Shown here piece by piece: positions 1 to 9,117 of a DNA stretch of 64,000 nucleotides. This DNA comes from Ruminococcus flavefaciens ND2009 (GTDB taxonomy: Bacteria; Bacillota; Clostridia; Oscillospirales; Ruminococcaceae). The stretch is from assembly GCF_000621785.1 (NCBI RefSeq), contig NZ_JHXI01000012.1:1-64000 (forward strand), written 5' to 3'. Under the pieces are notes generated by a model. It had not been told where the DNA came from, ran no database searches, and saw nothing but the letters and a program-made list of their open reading frames with translations. How positions within the stretch are numbered: position 1 is the first letter of the stretch; each line of letters starts with the position of its first letter. The translations under genes were made by a program, and so were the position numbers.

Positions 1-119
1 TAAGATAAGATATCCCTTCGTAAGAGTAAGACCTCTCATAGACTATGAGTTTGATAGGCTCAAAGTGTAAGCGTGGTGACACGTTCAGCTTGCGAGTACT
101 AATCGGTCGAGGGCTTTTC
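1..119 (+). rRNA. rrl: 23S ribosomal RNA, 3' end (partial)
   Basis: This is the last part of a 23S rRNA gene cut by the left edge of the window. The stretch with GAGTACTAATCGGTCGAGG near 96-114 is the conserved 3' terminal segment that pairs with the 23S 5' end. A 5S gene follows about 70 bases later in the usual rRNA operon order. The exact 3' end is estimated to within a few bases. Confidence 0.93.
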
Positions 120-188
120 CTTTTTACTTCATTCAGAGTTTTCGCCTCGCATTACGCTTTATTCCTTGAAAACTTCATTTATATTTAG

Positions 189-305
<117 letters not shown>

Positions 306-310
306 AGTTA

Positions 311-340
311 GCTCCATTAGATTTCTAATGGAGCTTTTTT
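311..340 (+). terminator. rRNA operon terminator
   Basis: GCTCCATTAG and CTAATGGAGC form a 10-bp stem around a short loop, followed by a run of T. It lies directly after the 5S gene and ends the rRNA transcript. Confidence 0.9.
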
Positions 341-383
341 ACTTATTCAATATAATTCATATATACGGAGCGTGATATGTATT

Positions 384-1931
384 ATGAGAAAGTGTATTCA
401 GAAAAAGCAATTTTTTCCATTTTTTTTCATTGCGCTTTTTGGCATCCTAACTTCTCTATCTGTTTTCATGTACGGCGATGATTATTTATGGTATTATTCG
501 ACAGAAGATCCGCAGTTAAGTTCATGGGCTGCTCCAAACGGCAGATTTGTCTCAAATCAGATAACTGTATGGCTGTGCCGCAGTATTTCTTTCAGAACTA
601 TTTTTATTGCATTTTTTTATTGTTTTATGCTCATTTTTCTTTCTAATCTTTTTGATTTCAGAAATATCACTAAGAGCAGTAAGTATTACCTTACGTTGTT
701 ACTTTTCATATTTATTCCATCTAAAACCTATGCAGAGACAGTTTTGTGGATCAGTGGATTTGCTAATTATATTTTTCCCATGGTCATAGTTTTCGCTTAT
801 CTGCTTTTTATGTTTAGTTGTCTTTTCAAAGACAAAGAACCACCATTGTGGATTGCTATGTTCCTTCTTCCAGCATCACTGGTCAGCGGTCTGTGTGTAG
901 AGCATATTACTATTTATAATGTATTTATTTCTGTTGTTATGATTATTCTTATTATAAAGCTTAAACGAAAGGGCGTTCTTCATGCGTTTATGTTTTTTTC
1001 CGGAGCAATTATTTCCTGCATTGTGATGTTTGCAAACAGGGCATATTCAAATATAGCTTCAAAGGGGGACAGTGTTGGTAACCGCACCTTCAAGATTGGA
1101 CTTTCAAATATATTCGAGAACGCTTATTCCTTCGTTGTTTCACATTATACCAAAGATTTCTGGATCATTCCTATAATTATCACAGTTTCTTTTTCTTTGC
1201 TTTATGTTAAAAAAGAGTTCAGTGATAAGAAACCGAAGTATCTCATGTTATGTCTTGCTATTTGCTGGCTTTACTCTATATATTCGATATATACAGTCTG
1301 CATCTGCAATTTCAGGATTTTCTCTCCTGCCAAGAGAATTGTTGCGCTTGAGGCGGCATTTTCCTTTGTATATGTTGTTTCTCTGGCTTATCTTATAAGT
1401 GTGTTTTTCGATAAAAACGGTATGATCAGAGCGTATATATATTTGGTGAGCACATTTCTGCTCACAGCGCCTTTTGTTTTTATAAGTCCGGCTACTGCAC
1501 GCTGCTTCCTTGCAAATGAGTTATTCTGGATACTTCTCTGCGGCGAGACTGTCACCTCAGCTTTCAGGACTATAAATGTCAGATACCGTAAAAAGTTCAG
1601 TCCGTTTGCTTTTATTGCTTCATTTGCCGGAGCATTTCTCATTCTTTTCATTTGCTTTTCCAACAAGTATGTAAATACTATTCGTTATAAATACATAAAG
1701 GAACAATTGGCGGAAGAGAAAAACAAAAAGATTGAGCTTATCATGCTTCCCTATACAGAGTATTCTCATGAGGATCTCGAGGAGGGACTTTTCTCGCCGG
1801 GTATCGGCGTCGGCGAGTTCGGATATAATAAATATATTCTCAGATATCATGACATTGACTATAATGGGGAAAAGGAATATGTGGAATTAGAGATCGATCC
1901 GTATGATTATTTTATAAAAAAAGCTGAATAA
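384..1931 (+). CDS. Polytopic membrane protein, DUF6056-like
   Basis: A 515-residue protein with about ten to eleven hydrophobic segments and a short extracytoplasmic C-terminal tail. An early YGDDY motif after the first membrane segment, followed by an aromatic and asparagine-rich loop, recalls the DUF6056 and GtrII-like families of membrane glycosyltransferase-like proteins; this is a memory-based resemblance. ATG at 384 was preferred over an in-frame GTG at 372, which sits only one base after the CGGAG ribosome binding site (366-370). A TATAAT at 351-356 may be its own -10 box, but no good -35 is visible. The gene is AT-rich compared with its neighbours. Function unknown; a role in cell-surface glycan modification is only a guess. 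Confidence 0.75.
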   Translation: MRKCIQKKQFFPFFFIALFGILTSLSVFMYGDDYLWYYSTEDPQLSSWAAPNGRFVSNQITVWLCRSISFRTIFIAFFYCFMLIFLSNLFDFRNITKSSKYYLTLLLFIFIPSKTYAETVLWISGFANYIFPMVIVFAYLLFMFSCLFKDKEPPLWIAMFLLPASLVSGLCVEHITIYNVFISVVMIILIIKLKRKGVLHAFMFFSGAIISCIVMFANRAYSNIASKGDSVGNRTFKIGLSNIFENAYSFVVSHYTKDFWIIPIIITVSFSLLYVKKEFSDKKPKYLMLCLAICWLYSIYSIYTVCICNFRIFSPAKRIVALEAAFSFVYVVSLAYLISVFFDKNGMIRAYIYLVSTFLLTAPFVFISPATARCFLANELFWILLCGETVTSAFRTINVRYRKKFSPFAFIASFAGAFLILFICFSNKYVNTIRYKYIKEQLAEEKNKKIELIMLPYTEYSHEDLEEGLFSPGIGVGEFGYNKYILRYHDIDYNGEKEYVELEIDPYDYFIKKAE

Positions 1932-1937
1932 ACTGGA

Positions 1938-1966
1938 ACAGCGGTTCTGACGAACCGCTGTTTTTT
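1938..1966 (+). terminator. Rho-independent terminator
   Basis: ACAGCGGTTC and GAACCGCTGT pair around a short loop and are followed by six T. It ends the membrane-protein transcript. The last codons of the convergent dpaB gene overlap its T-run. Confidence 0.85.
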
Positions 1967-2561
1967 ATGGTGAACTGTGGTAGATTATGGGGCGCAGCTG
2001 GATACCATTCAGCGCAGCTTCGATGGCATTAGGCAGCATTGAAAACTCAGCCACCAGGGAAGCGGGCTTGTTCACCCAGTCGTCCTGAACCATAGGTACG
2101 AAGAAGTAGTTTTTTCTGTTGAAAAGCTCACCGAGGTTTCGGGCTGAGCCCATAAGTGAGTCATTAGAGGCGATAGCCAGCACCACCGGCTTTCCGCTGC
2201 GGAGGTGAGACTTCACTGCCATAGTCACGGCTGTATCTGTGATGGACGCGGTCAGCTTGGCTGCGGTGTTTGAGGTACAGGGGGCGACCACCATAATGTC
2301 CGTCAGCCCCTTTGGACCTATGGGTTCTGCCTCTGCTATGTCGGTTATCACGGCTCTCCCTGCTATTGAGCGGAGCTTTGCAAGGTTTTCTTCGGCAGTT
2401 CCGAACCTTGTGGAGACAGACGCGGCGTGCTCAGACATTATCGGAATGAGCTCAGCGCCGTATTCCCTGAGAATTTCCGCCTGCTCGAAGCTTCGTCTGA
2501 AGGTGCAGAACGAGGCGGTCACAGCGTATCCTATGCGAAGTCTCTTGAATACATCACTCAC
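1965..2561 (-). CDS. dpaB: Dipicolinate synthase subunit B
   Basis: A flavoprotein-fold subunit (198 residues) of dipicolinate synthase, which makes the spore-core compound dipicolinic acid from a lysine-pathway intermediate together with DpaA. Features of the SpoVFB family visible here are the N-terminal IGYAVTASFCTF, the VVAPCTSNTAAKL phosphate-binding segment, and KNYFFVPMVQDDW near the C-terminus. A GTG at 2567 is also in frame but only 2 bases from the AAAGGAG site; GTG at 2561 is better spaced at 8 bases. The start overlaps the end of dpaA by 8 bases, so the two are translationally coupled. It implies sporulation ability or its remnant. Confidence 0.9.
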   Translation of the reverse strand: MSDVFKRLRIGYAVTASFCTFRRSFEQAEILREYGAELIPIMSEHAASVSTRFGTAEENLAKLRSIAGRAVITDIAEAEPIGPKGLTDIMVVAPCTSNTAAKLTASITDTAVTMAVKSHLRSGKPVVLAIASNDSLMGSARNLGELFNRKNYFFVPMVQDDWVNKPASLVAEFSMLPNAIEAALNGIQLRPIIYHSSP

Positions 2562-3417
2562 AAGCACCGCTCCTTTCCGCCAGGATAGAGGAAACTGTCT
2601 CGGCGACTATCTCTCCCGCAGTAATGGGAGCTGTCTTGCCGGGGAGCCCAAGAGCCCACACTGTTTTCAGCCCCAGCTCTGCGGCAGCGTCCATGTCGAT
2701 ACCGCCGGGCTTCGAGGCAAGGTCTATAAAAAGAGTTTTCCTGTCAAAGCGGCTCAGCACATCCCTGTCAAATATGAGCTTCGGGACTGTATTGAAAACC
2801 AGTCCATAGTTTCCGCCCATTCGCCTTGTGGGTACAGAGCGTATTCCGTGGAGTCTCGCCTTTGCGGCTCCCCGGGGATCATAGACAGCGGCTGTGACCT
2901 CGGCACCGAAGCCTCTGAGTATCCCTGCAAGAGCAGTACCTATCCTGCCAAGCCCTGCGATAAGGACGGGGAGACCGCTGAGAGTTACGGGGAGCTCCTC
3001 CAGTGCCAGTTGAATTGCTCCCTCTGCGGTGGGGACTGCGTTTCTCAGGCTCAGCTCCTCACGGAGAAGATAGTCACATACCTCATGCCGTGGGAATGCA
3101 GCTTTCAGTCTTGCGTCCACCTTTCCTGCCAGTACTATCCCATCGGGGGCAAGCAGCTTTTCTACTGTCTTCGCCCTGACTGTTCCGCTGAAACAGGGGG
3201 CGGAGATATTTCCCATGTCATCAAGGGCAGGAACGGGCAGCACTGCACAGCGGCAGCAGCCTTCACAGTCGGTATCGGGGGCAGGCAGAGACAGCTCCTC
3301 CGGAATATAATCATCGTCAAAGCCCAGAATGCCCACACTGTATTCATCGGCAAGGCGGGCTGCACAGTAAAGCTGTCTTGTGTCGCCGCCTGCAATAAGT
3401 ATATCAGGTCTTGTCAT
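2554..3417 (-). CDS. dpaA: Dipicolinate synthase subunit A
   Basis: A 287-residue NAD(P)-dependent subunit of dipicolinate synthase. A Rossmann glycine motif, GLGRIGTALAG, lies near residues 155-165, and the N-terminus carries a separate nucleotide-like fold beginning ILIAGGDTRQ, as in SpoVFA. It acts with the downstream dpaB, which it overlaps. ATG at 3417 has a GGAG site about 8 bases upstream. The promoter region (3470-3499) fits both a vegetative and a sporulation sigma factor. The cysteine-rich stretch CEGCCRC near residue 51 is unusual. No sporulation regulators are in the window. Confidence 0.9.
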   Translation of the reverse strand: MTRPDILIAGGDTRQLYCAARLADEYSVGILGFDDDYIPEELSLPAPDTDCEGCCRCAVLPVPALDDMGNISAPCFSGTVRAKTVEKLLAPDGIVLAGKVDARLKAAFPRHEVCDYLLREELSLRNAVPTAEGAIQLALEELPVTLSGLPVLIAGLGRIGTALAGILRGFGAEVTAAVYDPRGAAKARLHGIRSVPTRRMGGNYGLVFNTVPKLIFDRDVLSRFDRKTLFIDLASKPGGIDMDAAAELGLKTVWALGLPGKTAPITAGEIVAETVSSILAERSGACE

Positions 3418-3469
3418 AAATTACTCCAATCTGCCCATAGGGCATAAAGTGATTATCTCTAATCAGATT

Positions 3470-3499
3470 ATTATATGAATCGGCGGCGTATATTGTCAA
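3470..3499 (-). promoter_or_regulatory. Promoter of dpaAB
   Basis: On the minus strand TTGACA (3494-3499) and TATAAT (3470-3475) are 18 bp apart. The same bases read CATATAATA, which fits the CATAnnnTA -10 pattern of SigK/SigE-type promoters, with AC 17 bp upstream. Confidence 0.6.
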
Positions 3500-3532
3500 A
3501 GGCGGCGGACTGTTTTCCTCAGTAAACTATAC

Positions 3533-3561
3533 TTGCATATTTCTTCATGTAATGGTATAAT
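3533..3561 (+). promoter_or_regulatory. SigA-type promoter of the M16 peptidase gene
   Basis: TTGCAT (3533-3538) and TATAAT (3556-3561) are separated by 17 bp and lie about 30 bases before the start codon. Confidence 0.7.
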
Positions 3562-3590
3562 TATTTTATATCGAATACAGGAGGTAACCA

Positions 3591-6440
3591 ATGAATATAA
3601 ACGATAATGTCCACGGTTTTACCGTTACACGAACAGCTCCCGCCCCCGACTGCGGCTCGGAGCTCATAGAGATGACACATAATAAGACAGGAGCAAGACT
3701 GGTCTGGCTGAAAAACAGCGGCGAGAACAAGCTCTTCTCCGTAGCCTTCAAGACTCCTCCCACGGACGATACGGGTATCTTCCATATACTGGAGCACTCC
3801 GTTCTGGGCGGCTCTGAGAAATACCCAGTAAAGGAGCCCTTCCTTGAGCTTATGAAGGGCACTATGAACACCTTCCTCAACGCCATGACCTACCCCGACA
3901 AGACCGTTTTCCCTGTTTCCAGCCGAAACGATACTGACTTTATGAATCTTACAAGGGTATATCTTGACGCAGTGTTCGCCCCTGCCATATACTATAATCC
4001 AAATATCTTCTATCAGGAGGGCTGGCACATCGAGATGCGCAGCAGCTCCGACACACCCGTATACAAGGGTGTAGTATTCAATGAGATGAAGGGAGCCATG
4101 TCCTCGGTCTACAGCCGAATGGAGTCGGATATGATGAAGGTACTCTATCCCGACAGCTGCTACAGATTTGAGTCCGGCGGACTTCCCGAGTCTATTCCCG
4201 ACCTGTCCTACGAGCAGTTCATACAGGGACACAGGACCTACTATCACCCCTCCAACGCTTACATATACCTTGATGGTCCCGTGGACATAGACGCTGTTCT
4301 GGAGCTCATAGACAGTGAGTATCTCAGCCGCTTTGACAAGCGTGAGGTTGAGAACGACATACCCGTTCAGGCTCCTGTTGCCCCCACTGTTGTCAGGAAT
4401 TACTACGAAATATCTCCCGACGAGGAGGAGACCAGCCACACCTACTATCTTATCGGCAAGGTGCTGGGCAGCTGGCAGGACCGCGAGAGGATAACTGCCG
4501 CTTCCGTTCTGGGAGAAGCTCTCACAGGCTCCAATGACGCTCCTCTGAAGCGCGCCCTCCTGGACACAGGGCTGTGCCTTGACGTATCCCTTGAGGTAAG
4601 CGACGGTATAATGCAGCCCTTTGGCTGTATCGCCATAAACAACACCGACGAGGAGAACTGCGGCAAGCTGAAAGAGACTCTCCGCAGCGCAGTGTCCGAG
4701 CTCTGTGAAAAGGGCATAGGCAGCGAGCTCCTCACCGCAGCCATAAACCGTCTGGAATTCCGCTACCGTGCAGGCGGCGAGCCCAGAGGACTCACAAGAA
4801 ATATAAACGCCCTGTCCGCATGGCTCTACGGCGGCGACCCCTTGCTCTATCTTGAGATGGGCGAGGTATTCGACAGCCTGAGAGCAAAGACCGGAAACGG
4901 CTATTTTGAGGAGCTCCTGAAGCAGTGGCTCCTTGATGATGAGGGGACTGCCCAGCTGTACCTCCTGCCCTCACGCACCTACGGCGACGAGCAGAAGGCT
5001 GATGAGGCAAAGCGTCTTGCAGCTATCGTGGACGGTCTTGCCTGCGAGGAAAAGGACGTTATCGTGGAGCAGAACCGTAAGCTTGACGAGTGGCAGCAGT
5101 CCGTGGACACAGCAGAGCAGCTTGCCACCATGCCTCACCTTGCTATTTCAGAGGTGGGAGAGGAGCCCCTCAGCTTCGACACCGAGGTCACCGACATGAA
5201 TGGCATCACCGTGCTCCGCCATCCCTCATCGGACGAGGGCATAGCGGCTGTCAGCCTTTACTTCTCGCTGGCGGACTGCACAGAGGAGGAGCTTTCTGCC
5301 GCAGCGGCAATGTCAGAGCTCCTCGGAGAGCTCCCCACCGCAGACAGCTCCGCAGCAGAGCTCCAGCGCAGGATAACAGGCCTCCTTGGCAGCATAAACT
5401 ACAACGTGGACGTCTTCTCAAAGCAGGGCGTTACGGATAAATGCAGCCCCTATTTCTCGGTGACAGCACGTTTCCTCGACAAGAACACCCATGAGGCACT
5501 TGCTCTCATCGCAGAGATACTCACAAAGACCTCTTTCGACGACAAGGACACCGTTAAGGAGCTCCTTCTCCAGACCGATGAGAACTACAAGCAGAGCATC
5601 ATCGCCAACGGTCACACCTACTCCATGACAAGGGTAAGGGCGAGCCTGTCGGCGGAGTCTGCGGTGACTGAGCTGGTATCGGGCTATGAGGGCTACAAGC
5701 GCATACACGAGGCAGTAAAGGCTCCTGAGAAGCTTATAGCAGCTATCAAAGCTCTGAGCAGCCGTATCATATGCAGAGCCCGTGTTACCGCTTCAGTGAC
5801 GGGAGAGATCTCACCTGAGGCACTTATCATGGCACTTCCACAGGGAGCAGCTCCCTCTGCGAAGGAAATGAGCTACAGCCTTGATATTCCCGCAAAGCAG
5901 GGCGTAGTCATTCCCGCGGGAGTTTCCTACTCCGCAATGGCATTCCCCGATAATTCCGCAGATACAGCGGTAAGGAAGGTGCTTTTCCGCGCACTTTCTC
6001 TGGAATACCTCTGGAACGAGGTCAGAGTCAAGGGCGGAGCCTACGGCACAGGCGCATTCATGACCGTGTCGGGAGAGCAGTCCTTCTACTCCTACCGTGA
6101 TCCTTCGCCTGCGGCAACTCTTGATATATGCGCAAAGGCAGCGGATTTCACCGAGCAGTACTGCGCAGGGGACCCCGATATTACCCAGTATATCATCAGC
6201 TCCGTGGCAAAGGAGGAGCCTTTAATGTCCGATGGCAACAAGAGCCGCAAGGCAGACGGACTGTGGTTCAGAGGCATAACCGACGAGGACAGAGCTGCCG
6301 AGAAGAAGCGTATGCTCAAGGTCACAGCCGAGCAGCTCCGCGAGGCAGCGCAGAAGCTGAGAACAACAGGCAATATCTGCGTAATGGGAACAGAGTCCGC
6401 AATGGAGGGTCTGGATCTTGTAAAGGATACTCTTGCATGA
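3591..6440 (+). CDS. M16C family zinc metalloprotease (PreP-like)
   Basis: A 949-residue insulinase-superfamily peptidase. The inverted zinc motif HxxEH is visible as HILEH at residues 65-69, and the third metal ligand is probably the glutamate in FNEMKGAMS near residue 160. The C-terminal half holds the substrate-binding pair as RVKGGAYGTGA near residue 808. Length and layout match the single-chain M16C group (presequence protease, falcilysin, Cym1), which degrades short peptides inside a closed chamber. No signal peptide is seen, so it is probably cytoplasmic and clears peptides. AGGAGGTAACC precedes the ATG. Monocistronic, with its own promoter and terminator. Confidence 0.92.
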   Translation: MNINDNVHGFTVTRTAPAPDCGSELIEMTHNKTGARLVWLKNSGENKLFSVAFKTPPTDDTGIFHILEHSVLGGSEKYPVKEPFLELMKGTMNTFLNAMTYPDKTVFPVSSRNDTDFMNLTRVYLDAVFAPAIYYNPNIFYQEGWHIEMRSSSDTPVYKGVVFNEMKGAMSSVYSRMESDMMKVLYPDSCYRFESGGLPESIPDLSYEQFIQGHRTYYHPSNAYIYLDGPVDIDAVLELIDSEYLSRFDKREVENDIPVQAPVAPTVVRNYYEISPDEEETSHTYYLIGKVLGSWQDRERITAASVLGEALTGSNDAPLKRALLDTGLCLDVSLEVSDGIMQPFGCIAINNTDEENCGKLKETLRSAVSELCEKGIGSELLTAAINRLEFRYRAGGEPRGLTRNINALSAWLYGGDPLLYLEMGEVFDSLRAKTGNGYFEELLKQWLLDDEGTAQLYLLPSRTYGDEQKADEAKRLAAIVDGLACEEKDVIVEQNRKLDEWQQSVDTAEQLATMPHLAISEVGEEPLSFDTEVTDMNGITVLRHPSSDEGIAAVSLYFSLADCTEEELSAAAAMSELLGELPTADSSAAELQRRITGLLGSINYNVDVFSKQGVTDKCSPYFSVTARFLDKNTHEALALIAEILTKTSFDDKDTVKELLLQTDENYKQSIIANGHTYSMTRVRASLSAESAVTELVSGYEGYKRIHEAVKAPEKLIAAIKALSSRIICRARVTASVTGEISPEALIMALPQGAAPSAKEMSYSLDIPAKQGVVIPAGVSYSAMAFPDNSADTAVRKVLFRALSLEYLWNEVRVKGGAYGTGAFMTVSGEQSFYSYRDPSPAATLDICAKAADFTEQYCAGDPDITQYIISSVAKEEPLMSDGNKSRKADGLWFRGITDEDRAAEKKRMLKVTAEQLREAAQKLRTTGNICVMGTESAMEGLDLVKDTLA

Positions 6441-6457
6441 TAACTGAATAAAAGGAG

Positions 6458-6498
6458 AGCCCCGAAGTGAACTTTTTAAGTTGCTTCGGGGCTGTTTA
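6458..6498 (+). terminator. Terminator after the M16 peptidase gene
   Basis: AGCCCCGAAG and CTTCGGGGCT pair around an A/T-rich loop and are followed by GTTT. Confidence 0.75.
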
Positions 6499-6511
6499 TT
6501 GTCTGCACTGC

Positions 6512-6540
6512 AAAAAAAGGCTGCCGCAGAAGCGGCAGCA
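6512..6540 (-). terminator. Terminator of the leftward lipoprotein gene
   Basis: On the minus strand GCTGCCGC and GCGGCAGC pair around a 4-base loop and are followed by a run of seven T. Confidence 0.85.
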
Positions 6541-6553
6541 GAGGTGAGGTTTT

Positions 6554-7219
6554 TTATGCAACGCGAGTGAGAACGTTGCTGTTCTTATCGTCGGTGATGG
6601 TGAGTGTGTCTCCGTCAACCTTGAATTCTGCGGTCATTTCATCGGAATTCTCGTCCGCAGAGGGGTTGATGAGGGGGGAGCAGCCCGAAATAACAAGGTC
6701 GCTGCCCTTGGTCTCGTATGTAAACAGGTCGTTGAAAACCACAAAGCTCTTGTCGTCCTTGAGTTCAACGGTTATATCTGCCTTGCCGCTGTCTGAGGGA
6801 TAGGCATTTGAAAGGCTGTCGTAGAGACTTCCGCCTGTGAGGTCATATTTGCCGTTGTAGCCGCTTCCGCCGCTTTCAAGTCTCTTCATTACGATGACGT
6901 CGCTGTTGTTGAGACTTACAGTGACAACGTCATTTTCCTCGCTGATGTACTCCTTGTCTATGGCATAGCCGTAGAGTATCATGCTGTCCTCAGTGAAGCT
7001 GAACACGGGAGTGGTCTCCTCGTAGATAGAGCCCTTGCCCTTGTCGCTGAATATGAGTCCAACGCTCTCGATGTCTTCGCTGGGGCTGTCGCTGAGCGCC
7101 CATTTGCCTGTAATATCCGCAGTTTTTTCCTTTTTCTTGCCGCCCGATGACTTGCCGCATGAAGCCAGTGCCAGCAGTGCCATGGAGCAGGCTATAACAG
7201 ATGTAATAAACTTTTTCAT
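6554..7219 (-). CDS. Lipoprotein of unknown function
   Basis: A 221-residue exported lipoprotein. The N-terminus has a positively charged start, a hydrophobic core and the lipobox LASC at about residues 18-21, then a G/S/K-rich spacer. The mature part alternates short beta-strand-like segments with many D, S and G residues, and contains two similar halves (a GKW.. segment and a GKYDLTGG segment), which suggests a repeated beta-barrel or lipocalin-like unit. No family is recognised. Well-placed GGGAGG upstream; own terminator. It faces the M16 peptidase gene convergently and has no obvious partner. Confidence 0.8.
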   Translation of the reverse strand: MKKFITSVIACSMALLALASCGKSSGGKKKEKTADITGKWALSDSPSEDIESVGLIFSDKGKGSIYEETTPVFSFTEDSMILYGYAIDKEYISEENDVVTVSLNNSDVIVMKRLESGGSGYNGKYDLTGGSLYDSLSNAYPSDSGKADITVELKDDKSFVVFNDLFTYETKGSDLVISGCSPLINPSADENSDEMTAEFKVDGDTLTITDDKNSNVLTRVA

Positions 7220-7367
7220 AACAATATCCTCCCAAAAGAATCGGACAACTCTGTCCGTATATACAGTATACGCAGGAAAAGTGAGTTTTCCGAGGTATTA
7301 CCGAAAATTTTTCAGCAGATATTATTATATCACGTCACGAAGGATAATGCAAGTGGCAAGGAATGGC

Positions 7368-7396
7368 TTGACACAGCCCTGTGGAAGTGTTAGAAT
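7368..7396 (+). promoter_or_regulatory. SigA-type promoter of the GH16 gene
   Basis: TTGACA (7368-7373) and TAGAAT (7391-7396) have a 17-bp spacer, about 30 bases before the start codon. Confidence 0.75.
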
Positions 7397-7427
7397 AATC
7401 TCGTAAAACACAGAAGGAGGTCTTTTT

Positions 7428-8852
7428 ATGAGGATACTCAGGGCAGCAGCGGCTGCGGCGGTGCTTTTATGGACCCTGCCCGGGGCGGTATACGCTGACA
7501 CTGCAATTGATATGGACTACAACAGCGACGGCGCAGTTGATATATTTGACATGGTATCTGCAAGGAGGAGCGGTGCAAACGGGGAGGAGCTCCACCGCCT
7601 AAGCGGCTTTCTCCTCGGCAACGGAGCAGGTACACCTGTACAGGAGGGCTACCGCCTTGTGTGGAGCGACGAATTCGACGGCAGCAGTCTTGACATGGAC
7701 AAGTGGTCATATGAGCTTGGCAACTGGAAGCTGGACGACAGCGGTAACTATATCACAAACGGCTGGGGCAACAACGAGCAGGAGTTCTACACTGACAGGA
7801 ACACCGCAGTGAAGGACGGAGTCCTCACCATATCCGCCCGCAAGGAGAGCTGGACCGACGAGAAGCAGGGCAGCTATGACTACACCTCCTCAAGGCTGAG
7901 CACACAGCACAAGTTCTCGGTCTGCGGCGGCAGGATAGAGGTGAGAGCGCGGTGCGACTCGGGCAAGTCACTGTGGCCTGCCATATGGATGCTCCCCGAG
8001 GACAGCGCTTACGGCGGCTGGGCATCGTCGGGCGAGATAGACATTATGGAGGGCTGGGGCAGCACTCCCGAAAGAGTCTGTGGGACCGTCCATTTCGGAG
8101 GAGCATGGCCTGCCAACAAGTACCTGACAGGGGAGTACAGCTTCCCCGAGGGCGACGGCACAGAAAACTGGCATACCTACAGCATAGAGTGGGAACGCGG
8201 TGAGATCCGCTGGTATGTGGACGACAGCCTTTACAGCACCCAGACCGACTGGTATTCCGAGGGCTTCAGCTATCCTGCGCCCTTTGACCAGAATTTCTAC
8301 ATTATACTCAACCTTGCGGTGGGCGGACATTTTGACGGTATCGACGGCATATACGCTGACCCTGCCACCTTCGCAAGTGGAGACAAGAACTTTGACATCG
8401 ACTATGTGAGAGTTTACGAGAATACCGCCTCTGACTTCCGTCCTACGGAGATGACTTCACTGGCTCTGGACAACTACATCGAGGGCGCAGAGGCTTCCGT
8501 GGTGAACAAGGAGGGCTGCACGGTCATAGATGTAAAGAATGCAGGCTCTCTTGAATACGCGGTAATGGGACTTCTACGCGGCAGAGAGGTGAAGGCGGGA
8601 CAGAGTTACACTCTCAGCTTTGACGCAGTCTCCACAGCGGAGAGAACGATGGTAGTGACAGCGGAGGACAGCTCCTACACCCGTTACCTTGACGAGAAGG
8701 TGACGATTTCTCCCGAGAAGAAGCATTACAGCTTTGATGTTACCTTCCCGGGGGATATGTCAGCGGATATAAAGTTCCAGCTTGGAAACATTGACGGAGC
8801 CTCCGCCATAGGTGCCCATGAGGTTACCCTTTCCGACATAAGCTGGAGCTGA
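7428..8852 (+). CDS. Secreted GH16 beta-glucanase with N-terminal dockerin-like repeat
   Basis: A 474-residue exported glycoside hydrolase family 16 enzyme, of the laminarinase or lichenase type, that cleaves beta-1,3 or mixed-linkage glucans. After a signal peptide (about residues 1-23) comes one calcium loop, DYNSDGAVDIFD (30-41), typical of a dockerin half. The catalytic domain covers about 75-335 and shows the GH16 active site EIDIME with E203 as nucleophile, D205, and E208 as acid/base. The last 130 residues form a beta-rich module like a family 4/9 carbohydrate-binding module. Strong AGAAGGAGG site. A full dockerin has two loops; only one is present, so docking is uncertain. Confidence 0.92.
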   Translation: MRILRAAAAAAVLLWTLPGAVYADTAIDMDYNSDGAVDIFDMVSARRSGANGEELHRLSGFLLGNGAGTPVQEGYRLVWSDEFDGSSLDMDKWSYELGNWKLDDSGNYITNGWGNNEQEFYTDRNTAVKDGVLTISARKESWTDEKQGSYDYTSSRLSTQHKFSVCGGRIEVRARCDSGKSLWPAIWMLPEDSAYGGWASSGEIDIMEGWGSTPERVCGTVHFGGAWPANKYLTGEYSFPEGDGTENWHTYSIEWERGEIRWYVDDSLYSTQTDWYSEGFSYPAPFDQNFYIILNLAVGGHFDGIDGIYADPATFASGDKNFDIDYVRVYENTASDFRPTEMTSLALDNYIEGAEASVVNKEGCTVIDVKNAGSLEYAVMGLLRGREVKAGQSYTLSFDAVSTAERTMVVTAEDSSYTRYLDEKVTISPEKKHYSFDVTFPGDMSADIKFQLGNIDGASAIGAHEVTLSDISWS

Positions 8853-9050
8853 TGAAAGCTTCTGAACTAAATCATAATTTATCATAATGTAGGGGACGGC
8901 GTCCTCGACGTCCCGTTGGGAGTGTAATATATCTCGCGGGACGCCGAGGGCGGCGTCCCCTACATTAGCTAACGGCTAAGGGCTAACGGCTCAAATCATA
9001 ATTTAGCTTCGCTAAATTATGATTTATCTAATATTCCGCGCTTCTGAAAT
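8853..9050. repeat. Composite intergenic repeat region
   Basis: The gap after the GH16 gene holds three repeat types. An inverted pair of a GC-rich unit, GTAGGGGACGGCGTCC, lies at 8888-8915 and 8937-8964. A 7-bp tandem array of GCTAACG/GCTAAGG follows at 8968-8992. A long palindrome, AAATCATAATTTAGC with its complement, is at 8993-9025. All three recur elsewhere in the window. No gene is seen. Confidence 0.8.
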
Positions 9051-9110
9051 AAAAAAGCCATAGTACTTCTGACCTTGTATCAGAAATACTATGGCTTGAT
9101 TTTTTATATC
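9051..9110 (-). terminator. Bidirectional terminator below ilvE
   Basis: GCCATAGTA and TACTATGGC are the outer arms of a long hairpin (about 9057-9095), with A-runs on the left and T-runs on the right. It can end the leftward ilvE transcript and anything coming from the left. Confidence 0.85.
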
Positions 9111-9117
9111 AGTAATA

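Noticed and set aside
2239..3447. Open frame of 402 codons on the plus strand
   Set aside because: It lies antisense to dpaA and dpaB, both clear family members with ribosome binding sites and a promoter. The plus-strand product has no recognisable features.
3561..4439. Open frame of 292 codons on the minus strand
   Set aside because: It is the antisense shadow of the M16 peptidase gene and has no credible start or family.
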